Assembly (NCBI GenBank): GCA_028284765.1
Contig: JANQRA010000009.1
Location: forward strand, 1 to 56,508
DNA from: Acidimicrobiia bacterium
GTDB lineage: Bacteria > Actinomycetota > Acidimicrobiia > Spongiisociales > ZC4RG35
Length of the DNA stretch: 56,508 nucleotides
Direction: 5' to 3'
In this document: piece after piece, positions 16,028-24,824 of the stretch
Position numbering within the stretch: the first letter of the stretch is position 1
How the letters are laid out: every line of letters begins with the position of its first letter
The notes under the pieces: generated by a model
The model's input: the letters and a program-made list of their open reading frames with translations, nothing else
Databases searched by the model: none
Told to the model about the DNA's origin: nothing
Made by a program: the position numbers and the translations under genes

Positions 16028-17214
16028 TGGCCTGGGTCACCGATCACCATCCCACTAGGTCCGAACTCGATGCATGTGTTCAATGCGGGCTATGCCTTCC
16101 GGCTTGCCCAACCTTCCGGTTGACCGGACGGGAGACGGCGTCGCCACGGGGGCGGATTCAGGCGATGGATGCTGTCGCCAAAGGTCTTGTGCCGGTCGAC
16201 GACACCTTCGCCGGGTTGCTCGACTTCTGTCTCGGATGTCGTGCTTGCGAACCGGTCTGTCCGGGAATGGTGCCCTATGGCCGCATGCTCGAAGGTGCCC
16301 GTGCCGAGATTGAGGAGCAGGTCCAGGGTCGGTCGCGACTGAGTGGGCTGCTCGCCGGCACAGCGCTCCGTTCGAGGTTGCTGCGAAAGCTGTCGGGCTG
16401 GAGCCTCGCCGCCGCTCAACGTCTCAAGCTCACTTCGTTGAGCCCACGGAGGTTCCGAAGGCTGGTAGCGGGAGCACGTGACCTGCGCCAGAGGGGGCCG
16501 TCGATTGTTGGCTATTCGAGCGGCGAGGCAACGAAAGTCGCTCTTCTCGCCGGCTGTATTCAGGACGAGTGGTTCCGGCCAGTGAATCGGGCGACGGTCC
16601 AACTTCTCGAGCGCGCCGGTTATGGCGTGGAGGCTCCGAACGACCAGACATGCTGCGGGGCTCTGGCTGCGCACTCAGGCTTGACCGCACAGGCAGAGCA
16701 GATGTCGAGTCAGAACCTTGATGCGTTTGCACAGTTCGACACTGTCGTGGCTACCGCTGCCGGCTGCTCCGCACACTTGCGTGAGGCTGGATGGGAAGGA
16801 ACCGAGGTTCTGGATGTCACCGTGGCCATCGCCAGGGCCGTATCAGAAGGGCGTCTCCCCGAACTCCCACCCAACGGAAAGGAGATCGCCGTCCAGGATC
16901 CTTGTCATCTCCGTCATGCACAGCGTGTCGTCGACGAACCGCGGCAGATTCTTGTTGCGGCCGGATACACCGTGGTTGAGATCGACACTGTGGGCATGTG
17001 CTGCGGTGCAGCAGGGCTCTACACCATCAATCAACCGGAAGCGTCGGCTCAGCTCGGAGAGGCCAAGGCCCAGCAGGTCAGGGAAGCGAGGACCCGTCTG
17101 GTGGCTTCTGCGAACCCAGGCTGCGAGATGCAACTGCGTTCCTATCTAGATTCCGACTACGAGATTCGTCATCCTGTCGAGTGGTATGCGGAGGCGATAG
17201 GGTCGGGTCGGTGA
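16024..17214 (+). CDS. glcF: Glycolate oxidase iron-sulfur subunit GlcF
   Basis: A 396-aa protein with two 4Fe-4S motifs: Cys18, 21, 24, 28 (CVQCGLCLPACP) and Cys69, 72, 75, 79 (CLGCRACEPVCP), followed by two CCG-type domains (DQTCCGALAAHSG and VGMCCGAAGLYTI), the standard GlcF layout. It relays electrons from the GlcDE flavins to the membrane. It overlaps glcE (GTG/ATG beside the TGA at 16025) and is followed by a membrane protein whose GTG overlaps its stop. Either GTG 16024 or ATG 16027 could start it. Confidence 0.95.
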   Translation: MMAWVTDHHPTRSELDACVQCGLCLPACPTFRLTGRETASPRGRIQAMDAVAKGLVPVDDTFAGLLDFCLGCRACEPVCPGMVPYGRMLEGARAEIEEQVQGRSRLSGLLAGTALRSRLLRKLSGWSLAAAQRLKLTSLSPRRFRRLVAGARDLRQRGPSIVGYSSGEATKVALLAGCIQDEWFRPVNRATVQLLERAGYGVEAPNDQTCCGALAAHSGLTAQAEQMSSQNLDAFAQFDTVVATAAGCSAHLREAGWEGTEVLDVTVAIARAVSEGRLPELPPNGKEIAVQDPCHLRHAQRVVDEPRQILVAAGYTVVEIDTVGMCCGAAGLYTINQPEASAQLGEAKAQQVREARTRLVASANPGCEMQLRSYLDSDYEIRHPVEWYAEAIGSGR

Positions 17215-17801
17215 CTGACACTCAGGCCAACACGAGCATGGGTCTTCTCAAGAGGTATGGGATCCTCGCCTACGGAGCCTTTGGGACGATGGCTGACGTC
17301 GGTCTGATGGTTCTCGGGGCGATCCTCGTCGGTTTGGCTGTTGCCGTCGCGATAGGTGGCTTCGGGCTCATGGTGGTCACAAATGAGGATCTCTCGACAG
17401 GCGAGATGTTGGTTTCAGCGATCGTCCTTGCGGTGACAGGAGGGTTCTGCTTGGGAGTGGCCTCCGAAGGTCCTCTCGGCCGTGGGAGAAGGCTCGTTGG
17501 CTTCAAGCTCTGGGAAGTTGGCATCGGCAGGACGTTGGCCGTTTTCCTGGTTGGGTTCGTCGGTCTGTTGATCTATGAGTTCGTCGGAGGGCTCGTCGAT
17601 GGGGTTCCCACTCCGATCTTCCACGGGCTCGAGGTGATGCGGGTGACCGGCGTGGTCGGTATGACGATCATGCCTCTGGTCGGTGTGCCGCTGTCCCTGG
17701 CGTTTCGCGCCGCTCCTGACAAGTACGCCTGGGTCCGGAATGGTGACTTGCCGGTCATGTTCGTGGTCTGGGCTGTGGCCGTGTTCCTCCAGATGGCCTA
17801 G
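17211..17801 (+). CDS. Polytopic membrane protein, unknown function
   Basis: With the GTG at 17211 (overlapping the glcF stop) the product is 196 aa, with about five hydrophobic segments (about residues 24-50, 62-80, 100-120, 140-160, 178-196) and a conserved-looking RRLVGFKLWEVGIGRT loop reminiscent of RDD-type membrane proteins. It is the last gene of the glc operon by overlap, so it could be a membrane partner or simply a passenger. The ATG at 17239 is an alternative start. Its stop shares CTAG with the convergent GNAT gene. No family assigned with confidence. Confidence 0.65.
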   Translation: MTDTQANTSMGLLKRYGILAYGAFGTMADVGLMVLGAILVGLAVAVAIGGFGLMVVTNEDLSTGEMLVSAIVLAVTGGFCLGVASEGPLGRGRRLVGFKLWEVGIGRTLAVFLVGFVGLLIYEFVGGLVDGVPTPIFHGLEVMRVTGVVGMTIMPLVGVPLSLAFRAAPDKYAWVRNGDLPVMFVVWAVAVFLQMA

Positions 17802-18640
17802 ATGGGCTTGGCCCAAAGGGTCTGCCCGAAGGTCGTAGCTCCTACACGCTTTGCAGCCTCCCGAGTCCAGCCGACGTCCGGAAGCTTGAAATTGAGCTCC
17901 GGCAGCTGACGAGCAGATGTCGCCTCAAGGAGACCGTCGATGAGCGCCAGGATGTCTTCAGGAGTGGTGACCATCCACTCGACAGCGAGCCATTCGGCGT
18001 GCTCTCGGATGCTGGCCCACCCTGCCGCCGACTGAAGCAGCCTTCCTTCTTGTGCTGCCTCGATCGGGTCGTCGGGTCGACTCCTCCGCCACCTCCAGCC
18101 CCGTGCGATCATCTCGCGGGCGTCCCGGGCGAGGTCGCTGGGAGCCCATGCCATCCATGAAGCCTCAGCATCTGTAGAAATCGCTGGCCTGAGCCGAAAC
18201 TGCTCCTCGCTATGTTGCGGCCCGTCAACGGAGACTTCGGCGTAGAACCAGCGACCGATGGATCGATAGCCGAGCGCTTTCACTTGTTTGACGGCGGGTT
18301 CGTTGGTCGTCTCCGTGGCCAACCGGATGACCTGACATCCTCGTTCAGCTGCCCACTCGACCCCCGCATGATTCAGTGCGGTTCCGAGGCCCTGCCGCCG
18401 GTGGTCGGGGTGCACTCGAGCCGCCTCCATCCACGCTTCTCGCTCCGACATCTGTACTGCGTTGGCGAGAGCGATCGGCTCATCGGAGCTATCAACACAC
18501 ACAAAGACTGAAGTGTCCTTCTCTTCGAGCCAAGTGTGGAAGCGGTGACGGACGTAGTCGCCCCAGATGAATGTGTCCTTGGTCCATTCTGCGATCGACT
18601 TGAAGTCGTCGGCTGTCGCCAACCTGATTTCTGTCATCAC
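17798..18640 (-). CDS. GNAT-family N-acetyltransferase, 280 aa with C-terminal extension
   Basis: The N-terminal half (about residues 1-140) is a GNAT domain: the acetyl-CoA-binding loop HRRQGLGTALNHAGVEWA and the ERGCQVIRLATETTNEPAVKQ / LGYRSIGRWFYAE segments. The C-terminal 130 residues contain a second weakly GNAT-like stretch (SWMAWAPSDLARDAREMIARGWRWR). Substrate unknown. It overlaps the 3' end of argS by 4 nt, so it is cotranscribed with it. Confidence 0.8.
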   Translation of the reverse strand: MMTEIRLATADDFKSIAEWTKDTFIWGDYVRHRFHTWLEEKDTSVFVCVDSSDEPIALANAVQMSEREAWMEAARVHPDHRRQGLGTALNHAGVEWAAERGCQVIRLATETTNEPAVKQVKALGYRSIGRWFYAEVSVDGPQHSEEQFRLRPAISTDAEASWMAWAPSDLARDAREMIARGWRWRRSRPDDPIEAAQEGRLLQSAAGWASIREHAEWLAVEWMVTTPEDILALIDGLLEATSARQLPELNFKLPDVGWTREAAKRVGATTFGQTLWAKPI

Positions 18641-20361
18641 ATTCGCTCGGGGACCTCGATCCCGAGGATGTAGAGCAGAGTCTCCAGGGCGCTTTCAGCC
18701 CACTGAGCCACCGCTAGCCAGGAGGCCTGTCGAGCAGCGTTTTCCTCGGTGAGGATGTGGCAGTTCTCATAGAAGCGGTTCCACTGCCTCGCCAATTCGA
18801 AGCTGTATTCGGCGATGTGGTTTGGTTCCCGAAGGTCGATGCTTCGTTGTATGACTTCCGGCATCTCCAACAGCAACAAGAAGAGGTTGGTCTCCACTTC
18901 GGACGCCGGGGCGAGGATGGCACCTGTCTTCAGGCCCCGCTCTTCGGCGATGCGGAGAATCGATTTGATACGCACCGCTGCGTACTGGAGGAACGGCCCG
19001 GTCTTCCCATCGAAGGAGCTGAAGCGTTCCAGGTTGAACACGTAGTCAGAGTTTCGGTTGTTGATCAGGTCGCCGTACTTGAGGGCGGCGACACCAACCT
19101 GTCGTGCAATCAGCTCACGTTCTTCCTGGGGATAGTCGGCGGCGAGGTTGGCCTCGTCGAGTCGGTCCCGGGCGGCGTCGGTCACCAACTCGATGACGTC
19201 GGCCAATCGGACAACGCCACCTTCCCTGGTCTTGAATGGCTTGCCGTCGGGACCGTTCATGGTCCCGAACCCGATGTGTTCCATCTCGACATCGGGACTG
19301 GCGATCCCGGCTTTTCGAGCCACGCGAAACACTTGTGTGAAGTGGTCACCCTGTCGGTGGTCGACCACGTAGAGCATCAGGTCGACTTCGAGGTCATCGA
19401 CACGGTGTTCCAATGTCGCAACGTCAGTTGTCGAGTACAAGAAACCGCCAGCTGACGACTTGACGATGAGGGGAGGCCACTCCCGGTTGTCGTCGTTCTC
19501 TTGCACTCGAACCACCAGCGCTCCATCGGACTGCTCGGTGACACCGGCTTCAATGAGTCTCTGCACCAAGGGTTTGAGCCGGTTGGAGACATCTGACTCG
19601 CCGTACCAGAGGTCGAACTCCACCCCTAACGCCGAGAAGTCCTGGCGCTGAGAAGCCTCAGATACCGACTTCATCTGTTTCCAGATAGCCAACGCTTGCT
19701 CATCACCTGACTGGAGTGCGACGGTGGTTGCCCGGGCCACATCGGCGAAGTCCTCGTCGGTCCGGGCTCTCTCGGAAGCCTCGGGGTAGATCCGTTGCAG
19801 GTCGGCGAGTGTGATCGTCTTTGGATCAATCCCTTCTTCTTCGACGGTGGCGATCAGTAGCCCCATCTGAAAACCCCAGTCTCCGAAGTGGGGGTCCCGG
19901 ATGACGTTGTGGCCGGCGAAATCGAAGACACGTGCGAGAGAGTCGCCGATGATCGTCGCCCGGAGGTGCCCGACATGCATCGCCTTGGCGACATTGGGAC
20001 CGGCGTAGTCGACGAGAACCCGGTTCGGAGTCTCGACGGTATGGAAGCCGAGCTTGTTGTCGGCGGCAGAGGTGGTGGCCCATTGAGCCAACGCCTCAGG
20101 GGTGAGGTCGATGTTGATGAAACCGGGACCGGCAACGTCGGTGGCGGCGATCTCTTCGTGGGCTTCGAGCGTCTTTGCGACGTCTGCGGCGATGTCCCGC
20201 GGGCTTCTTTTTGCCTGTTTGGCGGCTGCCATGGCACCGTTGCACTGGTATTGGGCCAGCTCAGGCCGCTGCGAAGGAACCACCTCGCCCAGCTCTGCTG
20301 GGAGGCCTAGCTCCTCGAACGCGTGCCCTGCGAGCTCAGATAGGTGGGAAAGGACCGACAT
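18637..20361 (-). CDS. argS: Arginine--tRNA ligase
   Basis: With the ATG ending at 20361 the product is 574 aa, normal for ArgS. It has the N-terminal additional domain (Add1), the HIGH-type motif in GPNVAKAMHVGHLRATIIGD (about residues 115-134), the DHRQGDHFTQVF segment, EHIGFGTMNGPDGKPFKTREGG in place of a KMSKS loop, and a C-terminal DALR anticodon-binding domain. The start is chosen because TACCCT lies 8 nt upstream (leaderless) and the upstream extension crosses a large hairpin. It charges tRNA-Arg. A 43-nt hairpin lies immediately upstream, after the stop of the E1 gene. Confidence 0.97.
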   Translation of the reverse strand: MSVLSHLSELAGHAFEELGLPAELGEVVPSQRPELAQYQCNGAMAAAKQAKRSPRDIAADVAKTLEAHEEIAATDVAGPGFINIDLTPEALAQWATTSAADNKLGFHTVETPNRVLVDYAGPNVAKAMHVGHLRATIIGDSLARVFDFAGHNVIRDPHFGDWGFQMGLLIATVEEEGIDPKTITLADLQRIYPEASERARTDEDFADVARATTVALQSGDEQALAIWKQMKSVSEASQRQDFSALGVEFDLWYGESDVSNRLKPLVQRLIEAGVTEQSDGALVVRVQENDDNREWPPLIVKSSAGGFLYSTTDVATLEHRVDDLEVDLMLYVVDHRQGDHFTQVFRVARKAGIASPDVEMEHIGFGTMNGPDGKPFKTREGGVVRLADVIELVTDAARDRLDEANLAADYPQEERELIARQVGVAALKYGDLINNRNSDYVFNLERFSSFDGKTGPFLQYAAVRIKSILRIAEERGLKTGAILAPASEVETNLFLLLLEMPEVIQRSIDLREPNHIAEYSFELARQWNRFYENCHILTEENAARQASWLAVAQWAESALETLLYILGIEVPERM

Positions 20362-20379
20362 CGGGCCGCAGGGTATCGG

Positions 20380-20422
20380 GCGTGTGCATCTGAGCACGCT
20401 ATGCGTGCACAGATGCACACGC
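20380..20422 (-). terminator. 43-nt near-perfect hairpin between the E1 gene and argS
   Basis: GCGTGTGCATCTG (20380-20392) pairs perfectly with its inverse at 20410-20422, and inside it GCACGC and GCGTGC pair around a 3-nt TAT loop; only one A-A mismatch separates the two stems. It starts 4 nt after the E1 stop and ends 19 bp before the argS start. There is no T-tract, so it could be an intrinsic terminator of the U-less type, an mRNA stabiliser, or an operator. Confidence 0.55.
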
Positions 20423-20425
20423 TTG

Positions 20426-22453
20426 TCAATACTTGGCGAGCTCCTGTGCTCTCTCCACGATCGCCTCGGCCGTCGGGTACAGGGCGTTTTCGAGGGACCC
20501 AGCGTATGGCATCAAGGGCACATCGGGGAGGGCGTACCGCTTTACCGGGGCATCCAGCCACTCGAAGGTCTTGTCCGCGATCTGAGCTGCAATCTCAGCC
20601 CCGTAACCCACGAATTCGTTGTCCTCATGCATGACGAGGGCGCGTGACGTCTTCTTGATCGAGGCCTCAATCGTTGGCCAATCGAGCGGTTTCAGCGTTC
20701 TGAGATCGATCAATTCCGGACTGATCCCGAGCTCTTCGAGAATCGGAACCGCCTGCATCGCAAAGTGAGCCATAGCTCCGTAGGCGATCATCGTGAGATC
20801 GGTTCCTTCGTGTCTCAGCGCGGCCTTTCCGATCGGGACCCGATGTTCGCCCTCTGGGTAGGGACCTTTGGCGAGCCGGTAGAGCTTCTTCGGTTCGAGG
20901 AACATCACCGGATCAGGGTCTTCGATTGCCGAGTGCAAGAGTCCTTTGACGTCTGCCGGAGTGGACGGCACGACGACCTTCAGGCCGGGGACGTGGCTGT
21001 AGAAGGCCTCGATGGATTGTGAGTGATATTGGGCGCCGTGGATCCCGGCACCGTAAGGGGTTCGGATGACGATGGGTACGTTCCAACGTCCGTCGGACCG
21101 ATAGCTGACACGAGCAGCCTCGGAGACGATCTGATTGAAGGCCGGATGGATGTAGTCGGCGAACTGAATCTCGGGCAGGACCTTGAAACCCGTAGCCGAC
21201 ATACCTACCGCACAACCGATGATCGATGACTCCGCAATGGGAGTGTTGAAACACCGATCGGGGCCAAATCGCTCGGTCAGGCCTTCGGTGGCCTTGAACA
21301 CGCCACCTTTCCGTCTTGCGACGTCTTCACCGAACAGGACAGTATCGTCGTGGGCTTCGAAAACCTCGTGCAGGGCTCGGTTGATCGACGTGATGAGGTT
21401 GATGGTCTCGCCCTGAGGTATCGGTTCCACCTCGGTCGTCGGCTCAGTCGGCACAATTGGGTTGGCATACACATGGGTGGTCGGTTGATCGGGGTTGGCG
21501 GCGGCTTCGGCTATCTCGACGGCTTCAGCCAGCTCCTGGGTCACCCTGTCGTCCAGCTCAGCCTCCTGGGCTTCCGAGAGAAGTCGGTTCTCGATCAGGT
21601 ACTGCTGAAGCTTGACCAGGGGATCCTTCTTCTTCCAAGCCTCCACTTCCTCACGGGTCCGATAAAGCGTGTCGTTGTCGTCGGAGGTGTGAGCCGAATA
21701 GCGATAGGTCATCGCTTCGATCAACGTCGGTCCTTCGCCGGCCCGGGCGCGAGCTACCGCCGCCCGCATCGTGGCCAGAACTTCGAAAGGGTCATTTCCG
21801 TCGATGAGGTGACCGGGAAACCCGTAGCCAGCAGCGCGGTCGGCGATCTGGCCCGCCACCTCCTCCTCTGAAGGGACCGAGATTGCGTACTGGTTGTTCT
21901 CGACGACGCAGATGTAAGGCAGGTTGTGGATGCCAGCCCAATTCATCGCCTCGTGCCAGTCGCCTTCCGACGTGGCGCCCTCGCCTCCGTACACAACGGC
22001 GACGGCGTCGGAGCCTTTGGTCTTGAGCCCATGAGCGATACCGGCGGCGTGAGGGAACTGAGTCCCGATGACTGACGACTGAGTGAATACGTTGCGGTCG
22101 GGGTCGGACCAATGGCTCGGAAGCTGTCTACCTCCTGAGGAGGGATCATCCTTCTTGGCGAATACGCCGAGGAAAACCTCCAGCGGGGTGAAACCCCAGG
22201 CCAGCCCAACACCCATGTCCCGGTAATACGGGAGCACCCAGTCCTTCGTTGTGTCGAGCGCAAACACCGACGCGACCTGCACTGCCTCATGACCCGAGGA
22301 GCCGAGGACAAACGCCGCCCGCCCTTGCCGTTGCAACGCCCACATGCGGTCGTCGACGCGGCGGCACATCAGCATCAGGCGGTACATCTCGACGACCTGG
22401 TCGTCGGATAGCCCCAGGCTCTTGTGGTCGGATGGAGTGTCGAACGTGTTCAC
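20426..22453 (-). CDS. Fused E1 alpha-beta subunits of branched-chain 2-oxoacid (2-oxoisovalerate) dehydrogenase
   Basis: The 675-aa protein joins an E1-alpha half (about residues 1-330) with the thiamine diphosphate motif GGEGATSEGDWHEA...ENN and YRYSAHTSDD, to an E1-beta half (about 345-675) with LFGEDVARRKGGVF, FADYIHPAFNQIVSEAA, PYGAGIHGAQYHSQSIEAF and the C-terminal transketolase segment. The alpha-half sequence matches branched-chain type more than pyruvate type. It decarboxylates 2-oxoacids from Val, Leu and Ile for transfer to lipoyl-E2. E2 and E3 are not in the window. It follows a Leu/Val dehydrogenase gene by 2 bp, forming a branched-chain amino acid catabolic operon. Fusion of alpha and beta is seen in some bacteria. 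Confidence 0.93.
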   Translation of the reverse strand: MNTFDTPSDHKSLGLSDDQVVEMYRLMLMCRRVDDRMWALQRQGRAAFVLGSSGHEAVQVASVFALDTTKDWVLPYYRDMGVGLAWGFTPLEVFLGVFAKKDDPSSGGRQLPSHWSDPDRNVFTQSSVIGTQFPHAAGIAHGLKTKGSDAVAVVYGGEGATSEGDWHEAMNWAGIHNLPYICVVENNQYAISVPSEEEVAGQIADRAAGYGFPGHLIDGNDPFEVLATMRAAVARARAGEGPTLIEAMTYRYSAHTSDDNDTLYRTREEVEAWKKKDPLVKLQQYLIENRLLSEAQEAELDDRVTQELAEAVEIAEAAANPDQPTTHVYANPIVPTEPTTEVEPIPQGETINLITSINRALHEVFEAHDDTVLFGEDVARRKGGVFKATEGLTERFGPDRCFNTPIAESSIIGCAVGMSATGFKVLPEIQFADYIHPAFNQIVSEAARVSYRSDGRWNVPIVIRTPYGAGIHGAQYHSQSIEAFYSHVPGLKVVVPSTPADVKGLLHSAIEDPDPVMFLEPKKLYRLAKGPYPEGEHRVPIGKAALRHEGTDLTMIAYGAMAHFAMQAVPILEELGISPELIDLRTLKPLDWPTIEASIKKTSRALVMHEDNEFVGYGAEIAAQIADKTFEWLDAPVKRYALPDVPLMPYAGSLENALYPTAEAIVERAQELAKY

Positions 22454-22455
22454 GA

Positions 22456-23538
22456 TCAGTTGCGGTCGTCCCCGCTCCGGCGGAAGCGTCTCAGGTCACC
22501 GATGTCCCTGATGCGGTCCTCAGCAACCTTCTCCGCCGCGGCATTGGGGTTGATTCCGTGTTCTTCGGCTGTATCGAGAATGCGCATCGTTGCGTCATAG
22601 ATCGAGTCGACCTTGTGAAGAGCTCTCATCTTCGAATAGCCGTGTAGCTCGTCGTAGACGTTGATCAGCCCACCGGCATTCACCACGAAGTCAGGTGCGT
22701 ACAGGATTCCTCGATCGGCCAACCTCTCGGCGTCGTCGTCTGTCGCGAGCTGGTTGTTGGCGCTACCCACGATCGCCTGGCAGTTGAGCTTGGGGATGGT
22801 GGATTCGTTCAGCGATGCGCCGAGTGCGCAGGGAGAGAAGACATCGCAGTCGACGTTGATGATGTCGTCGGGCTCGACCGGTTTCACTCCGTAGTTGTCG
22901 ACCGCAGCTTGGATCGCAGGTTCATAAGCGTCGGTGACGATGATCTCGGCCCTCGCTTCGACGAGAAGCTGCACGAACGCTCCACCCACTTTGCCTACTC
23001 CCTGAACCGCGAAACGGCGACCAGCCAGGTCTTGATCTCCCCAGAGCTTCTGGGCCACGGCTCTGGTGGCGGCAAAAAGGCCGCGGGCAGTGACGGGTGA
23101 AGGGTCGCCTGCTCCGCCGAGAGCCACGCTGTTGCCGAGGGCCCAACGGGTCTCGGAACGAACCGTGTCCATGTCCTGTGTGGTCGTTCCAACATCTTCG
23201 GCGGTGATGTACCGCCCCTGCAAAGAGTCGACGATGCGGCCGTATGCCCGAAAAAGTCGCTCTGATTTCATTTCCCTGGGGTCGCCAATGATGACGGCTT
23301 TGCCACCCCCGAGGTCGAGGCCTGCAGCTGCGGCCTTGTAGGTCATTCCCTTGGAAAGACGAAGAACGTCTTCGACGGCTTCTGCTTCAGATTCGTACGG
23401 AAAAAAGCGAGTCCCGCCTAAAGCGGGACCGAGGGCTGTGCTGTGGATCGCAATGATCGTCTTGAGGCCAGACACCTTGTCGTATCCGTAGAGGACCTGT
23501 TCGTGGCCCTCAATGGCAACAGCGTCGAATACACCCAA
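22456..23538 (-). CDS. Glu/Leu/Phe/Val dehydrogenase, probable leucine or valine dehydrogenase
   Basis: A 360-aa protein with the family signature GLDLGGGKAVIIGDP; Lys68 and Lys80 line up with the catalytic lysines of leucine dehydrogenase. A Rossmann NAD site follows (VQGVGKVGGAFVQLL, about residues 190-204). It oxidatively deaminates branched-chain amino acids to 2-oxoacids, the substrates of the E1 protein encoded 2 bp downstream. The start is TTG at 23538, fixed by a strong AGGAGG 9 nt upstream. Length is standard for Leu/Val dehydrogenase and shorter than glutamate dehydrogenase. Confidence 0.93.
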   Translation of the reverse strand: MGVFDAVAIEGHEQVLYGYDKVSGLKTIIAIHSTALGPALGGTRFFPYESEAEAVEDVLRLSKGMTYKAAAAGLDLGGGKAVIIGDPREMKSERLFRAYGRIVDSLQGRYITAEDVGTTTQDMDTVRSETRWALGNSVALGGAGDPSPVTARGLFAATRAVAQKLWGDQDLAGRRFAVQGVGKVGGAFVQLLVEARAEIIVTDAYEPAIQAAVDNYGVKPVEPDDIINVDCDVFSPCALGASLNESTIPKLNCQAIVGSANNQLATDDDAERLADRGILYAPDFVVNAGGLINVYDELHGYSKMRALHKVDSIYDATMRILDTAEEHGINPNAAAEKVAEDRIRDIGDLRRFRRSGDDRN

Positions 23539-23642
23539 GGTTGTTGACCTCCTCGATTTTTGGGACCAGGTGTGGTGATCTTACCGGGCTGGACGGCGTT
23601 GCGTCCGGGCGCACACCTCGTCGGATATGCCAGGATGAACGG

Positions 23643-24380
23643 ATGACGAAGGCTGCCTACCTCAGGGTCTATTCACCTGAAGTTGCCGCCTCCGACGCGC
23701 CCGTCCCCGGCTTCGTCAGGACATACGGTTTGTTATCGGAGGAGGCCGGGCAGGCCGGCTGGTCAGTGGAATGGGATGGCCGACGACTCACATGCCCCCG
23801 GAATCTCCGTCTCAGAGTCCTAGAGTCGACGGTCGCGTTCGCCAATACCTACCGAGGGATGGGAGCGGGTCTGATCCCCGAGGGGTCTGCTGAAGCGGCC
23901 GACGCTGAGCTCAAGGCCTATCGCCGTGCCAATCCTGAACACCGCTCCCACGTGTTGGTGTCCGCGTGGCACGTGCCTGTGCGCTGGTTTGTCGGATTCG
24001 ACCCGTCGGACAAAGAGGTCTACGACGGGCCGAACGGGCCCCGCCTCCGATATCGGGCCGACATCGAGCCAGCAAGACGTCGGATCGCCAATGCGCATCG
24101 AGTTCTGGTGAATCTTGGGGTGTTCGCGGGGCCTGCTGAGGAGCTTTCGCATCTGGTGGATTGGCTGCAACCGTTCTCGGCTGATTCGATGCTCGAGCTC
24201 GACTACGCGTCCGTCTCGGAGCTGTTCGATCCCCAAGAGCTCGTCTTTGACGATTCCTGCGAACAGATACAGGAGTCGGTCCGCTCGTTGGAGGCCGGAG
24301 ACATGCTCGCTGCCGGAGAGTGTTACGGACGGGTTGTCACCCGTTGGGCCCCCGCCTTCTCGGTCACCTTCAGCAACTGA
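23643..24380 (+). CDS. Conserved-looking protein of unknown function, 245 aa
   Basis: The ATG at 23643 gives a soluble 245-aa protein with no signal peptide or membrane segment. Recognisable local stretches are RVLESTVAFANTYRGMGAGLIP, HVLVSAWHVPVRWFVGFDPSDKE and RRRIANAHRVLVNLGVF, with strong codon bias and no in-frame stop, so it is a real gene. No enzyme motif is evident. It is divergent from the Leu dehydrogenase gene across a 104-bp gap and is followed by an inverted repeat 8 nt after the stop. Confidence 0.7.
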   Translation: MTKAAYLRVYSPEVAASDAPVPGFVRTYGLLSEEAGQAGWSVEWDGRRLTCPRNLRLRVLESTVAFANTYRGMGAGLIPEGSAEAADAELKAYRRANPEHRSHVLVSAWHVPVRWFVGFDPSDKEVYDGPNGPRLRYRADIEPARRRIANAHRVLVNLGVFAGPAEELSHLVDWLQPFSADSMLELDYASVSELFDPQELVFDDSCEQIQESVRSLEAGDMLAAGECYGRVVTRWAPAFSVTFSN

Positions 24381-24387
24381 CTTAAGG

Positions 24388-24405
24388 GCGGCCGACTTTG
24401 GCCGC
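24388..24405. terminator. Inverted repeat after the unknown gene, possible U-less terminator
   Basis: GCGGCC and GGCCGC surround a 6-nt centre GACTTT 7 nt after the TGA. There is no T-tract. The same 17 bases (GGCCGACTTTGGCCGCT) recur at 24516-24532, so it may instead be a repeated regulatory element. Confidence 0.35.
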
Positions 24406-24515
24406 TTGCCTCCTGCGTTGACGTATGGATTCGGCCTCGGGGGTCATCGTCGGGGTGGGTCGTGTCCAGCCGCTCTGTCGGCCAAACAGACGCCGGTCGG
24501 CCGCATCTGGGTCTC

Positions 24516-24532
24516 GGCCGACTTTGGCCGCT
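24516..24532. repeat. 17-bp direct repeat, second copy
   Basis: GGCCGACTTTGGCCGCT at 24516-24532 is identical to 24390-24406, 126 bp apart. The centre is dyad-symmetric (CGGCC/GGCCG). Meaning unknown. Confidence 0.5.
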
Positions 24533-24824
24533 GTAGCGGACCCTGGATTCCTACTCCTCACTAATAGGCGCGAACCCTGAGTTTTGAGTATTTCTTCAAA
24601 AAGTGGGAACCGTTCCGGAACCGGGTGCGTCAGAGACTTTGTGAACAAACGCACAAGCGTTTGATCCTCCTCCAACTTGCGACGGAGCGGAGAAACTCGC
24701 CACTTCCCCGAGTGGCACCCCTTCTCCTCATCCTCATCTCCGCTCCAGTCGCACCTTCACCGCGGGGCCTGGGCGTCCACCCCATTCCTAGGCCCTGCGG
24801 TGTCCTTCTCTTAACGTTGACGTC

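Larger units (their letters stand above)
24381..24824. other. 444-bp intergenic region, no convincing gene
   Basis: It contains two copies of a 17-bp repeat (24390, 24516), a perfect palindrome GTTCCGGAAC (24612-24621), and an inverted repeat CAAACGC/GCGTTTG (24646-24663) with a 4-nt loop. The middle (about 24560-24680) is clearly AT-richer than the flanking genes. It ends with TAACGT (24812-24817), 7 nt before the ATG of the TRIC-channel gene, the presumed -10 box. Long open frames here lack family features. Confidence 0.6.

Noticed and set aside
18757-19455. 232-codon plus-strand frame inside argS
   Set aside because: Antisense shadow of a clear ArgS; peptide has no recognisable domain.
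24601-24663. tRNA-like or riboswitch-like structure in the gap
   Set aside because: There are small inverted repeats, but no cloverleaf, CCA or known aptamer core could be recognised.
24382-24675. Minus-strand 97-codon frame in the intergenic gap
   Set aside because: Low-complexity repeated peptide arising from the 17-bp DNA repeat; no SD, no family features, and convergent with the end of the unknown gene.
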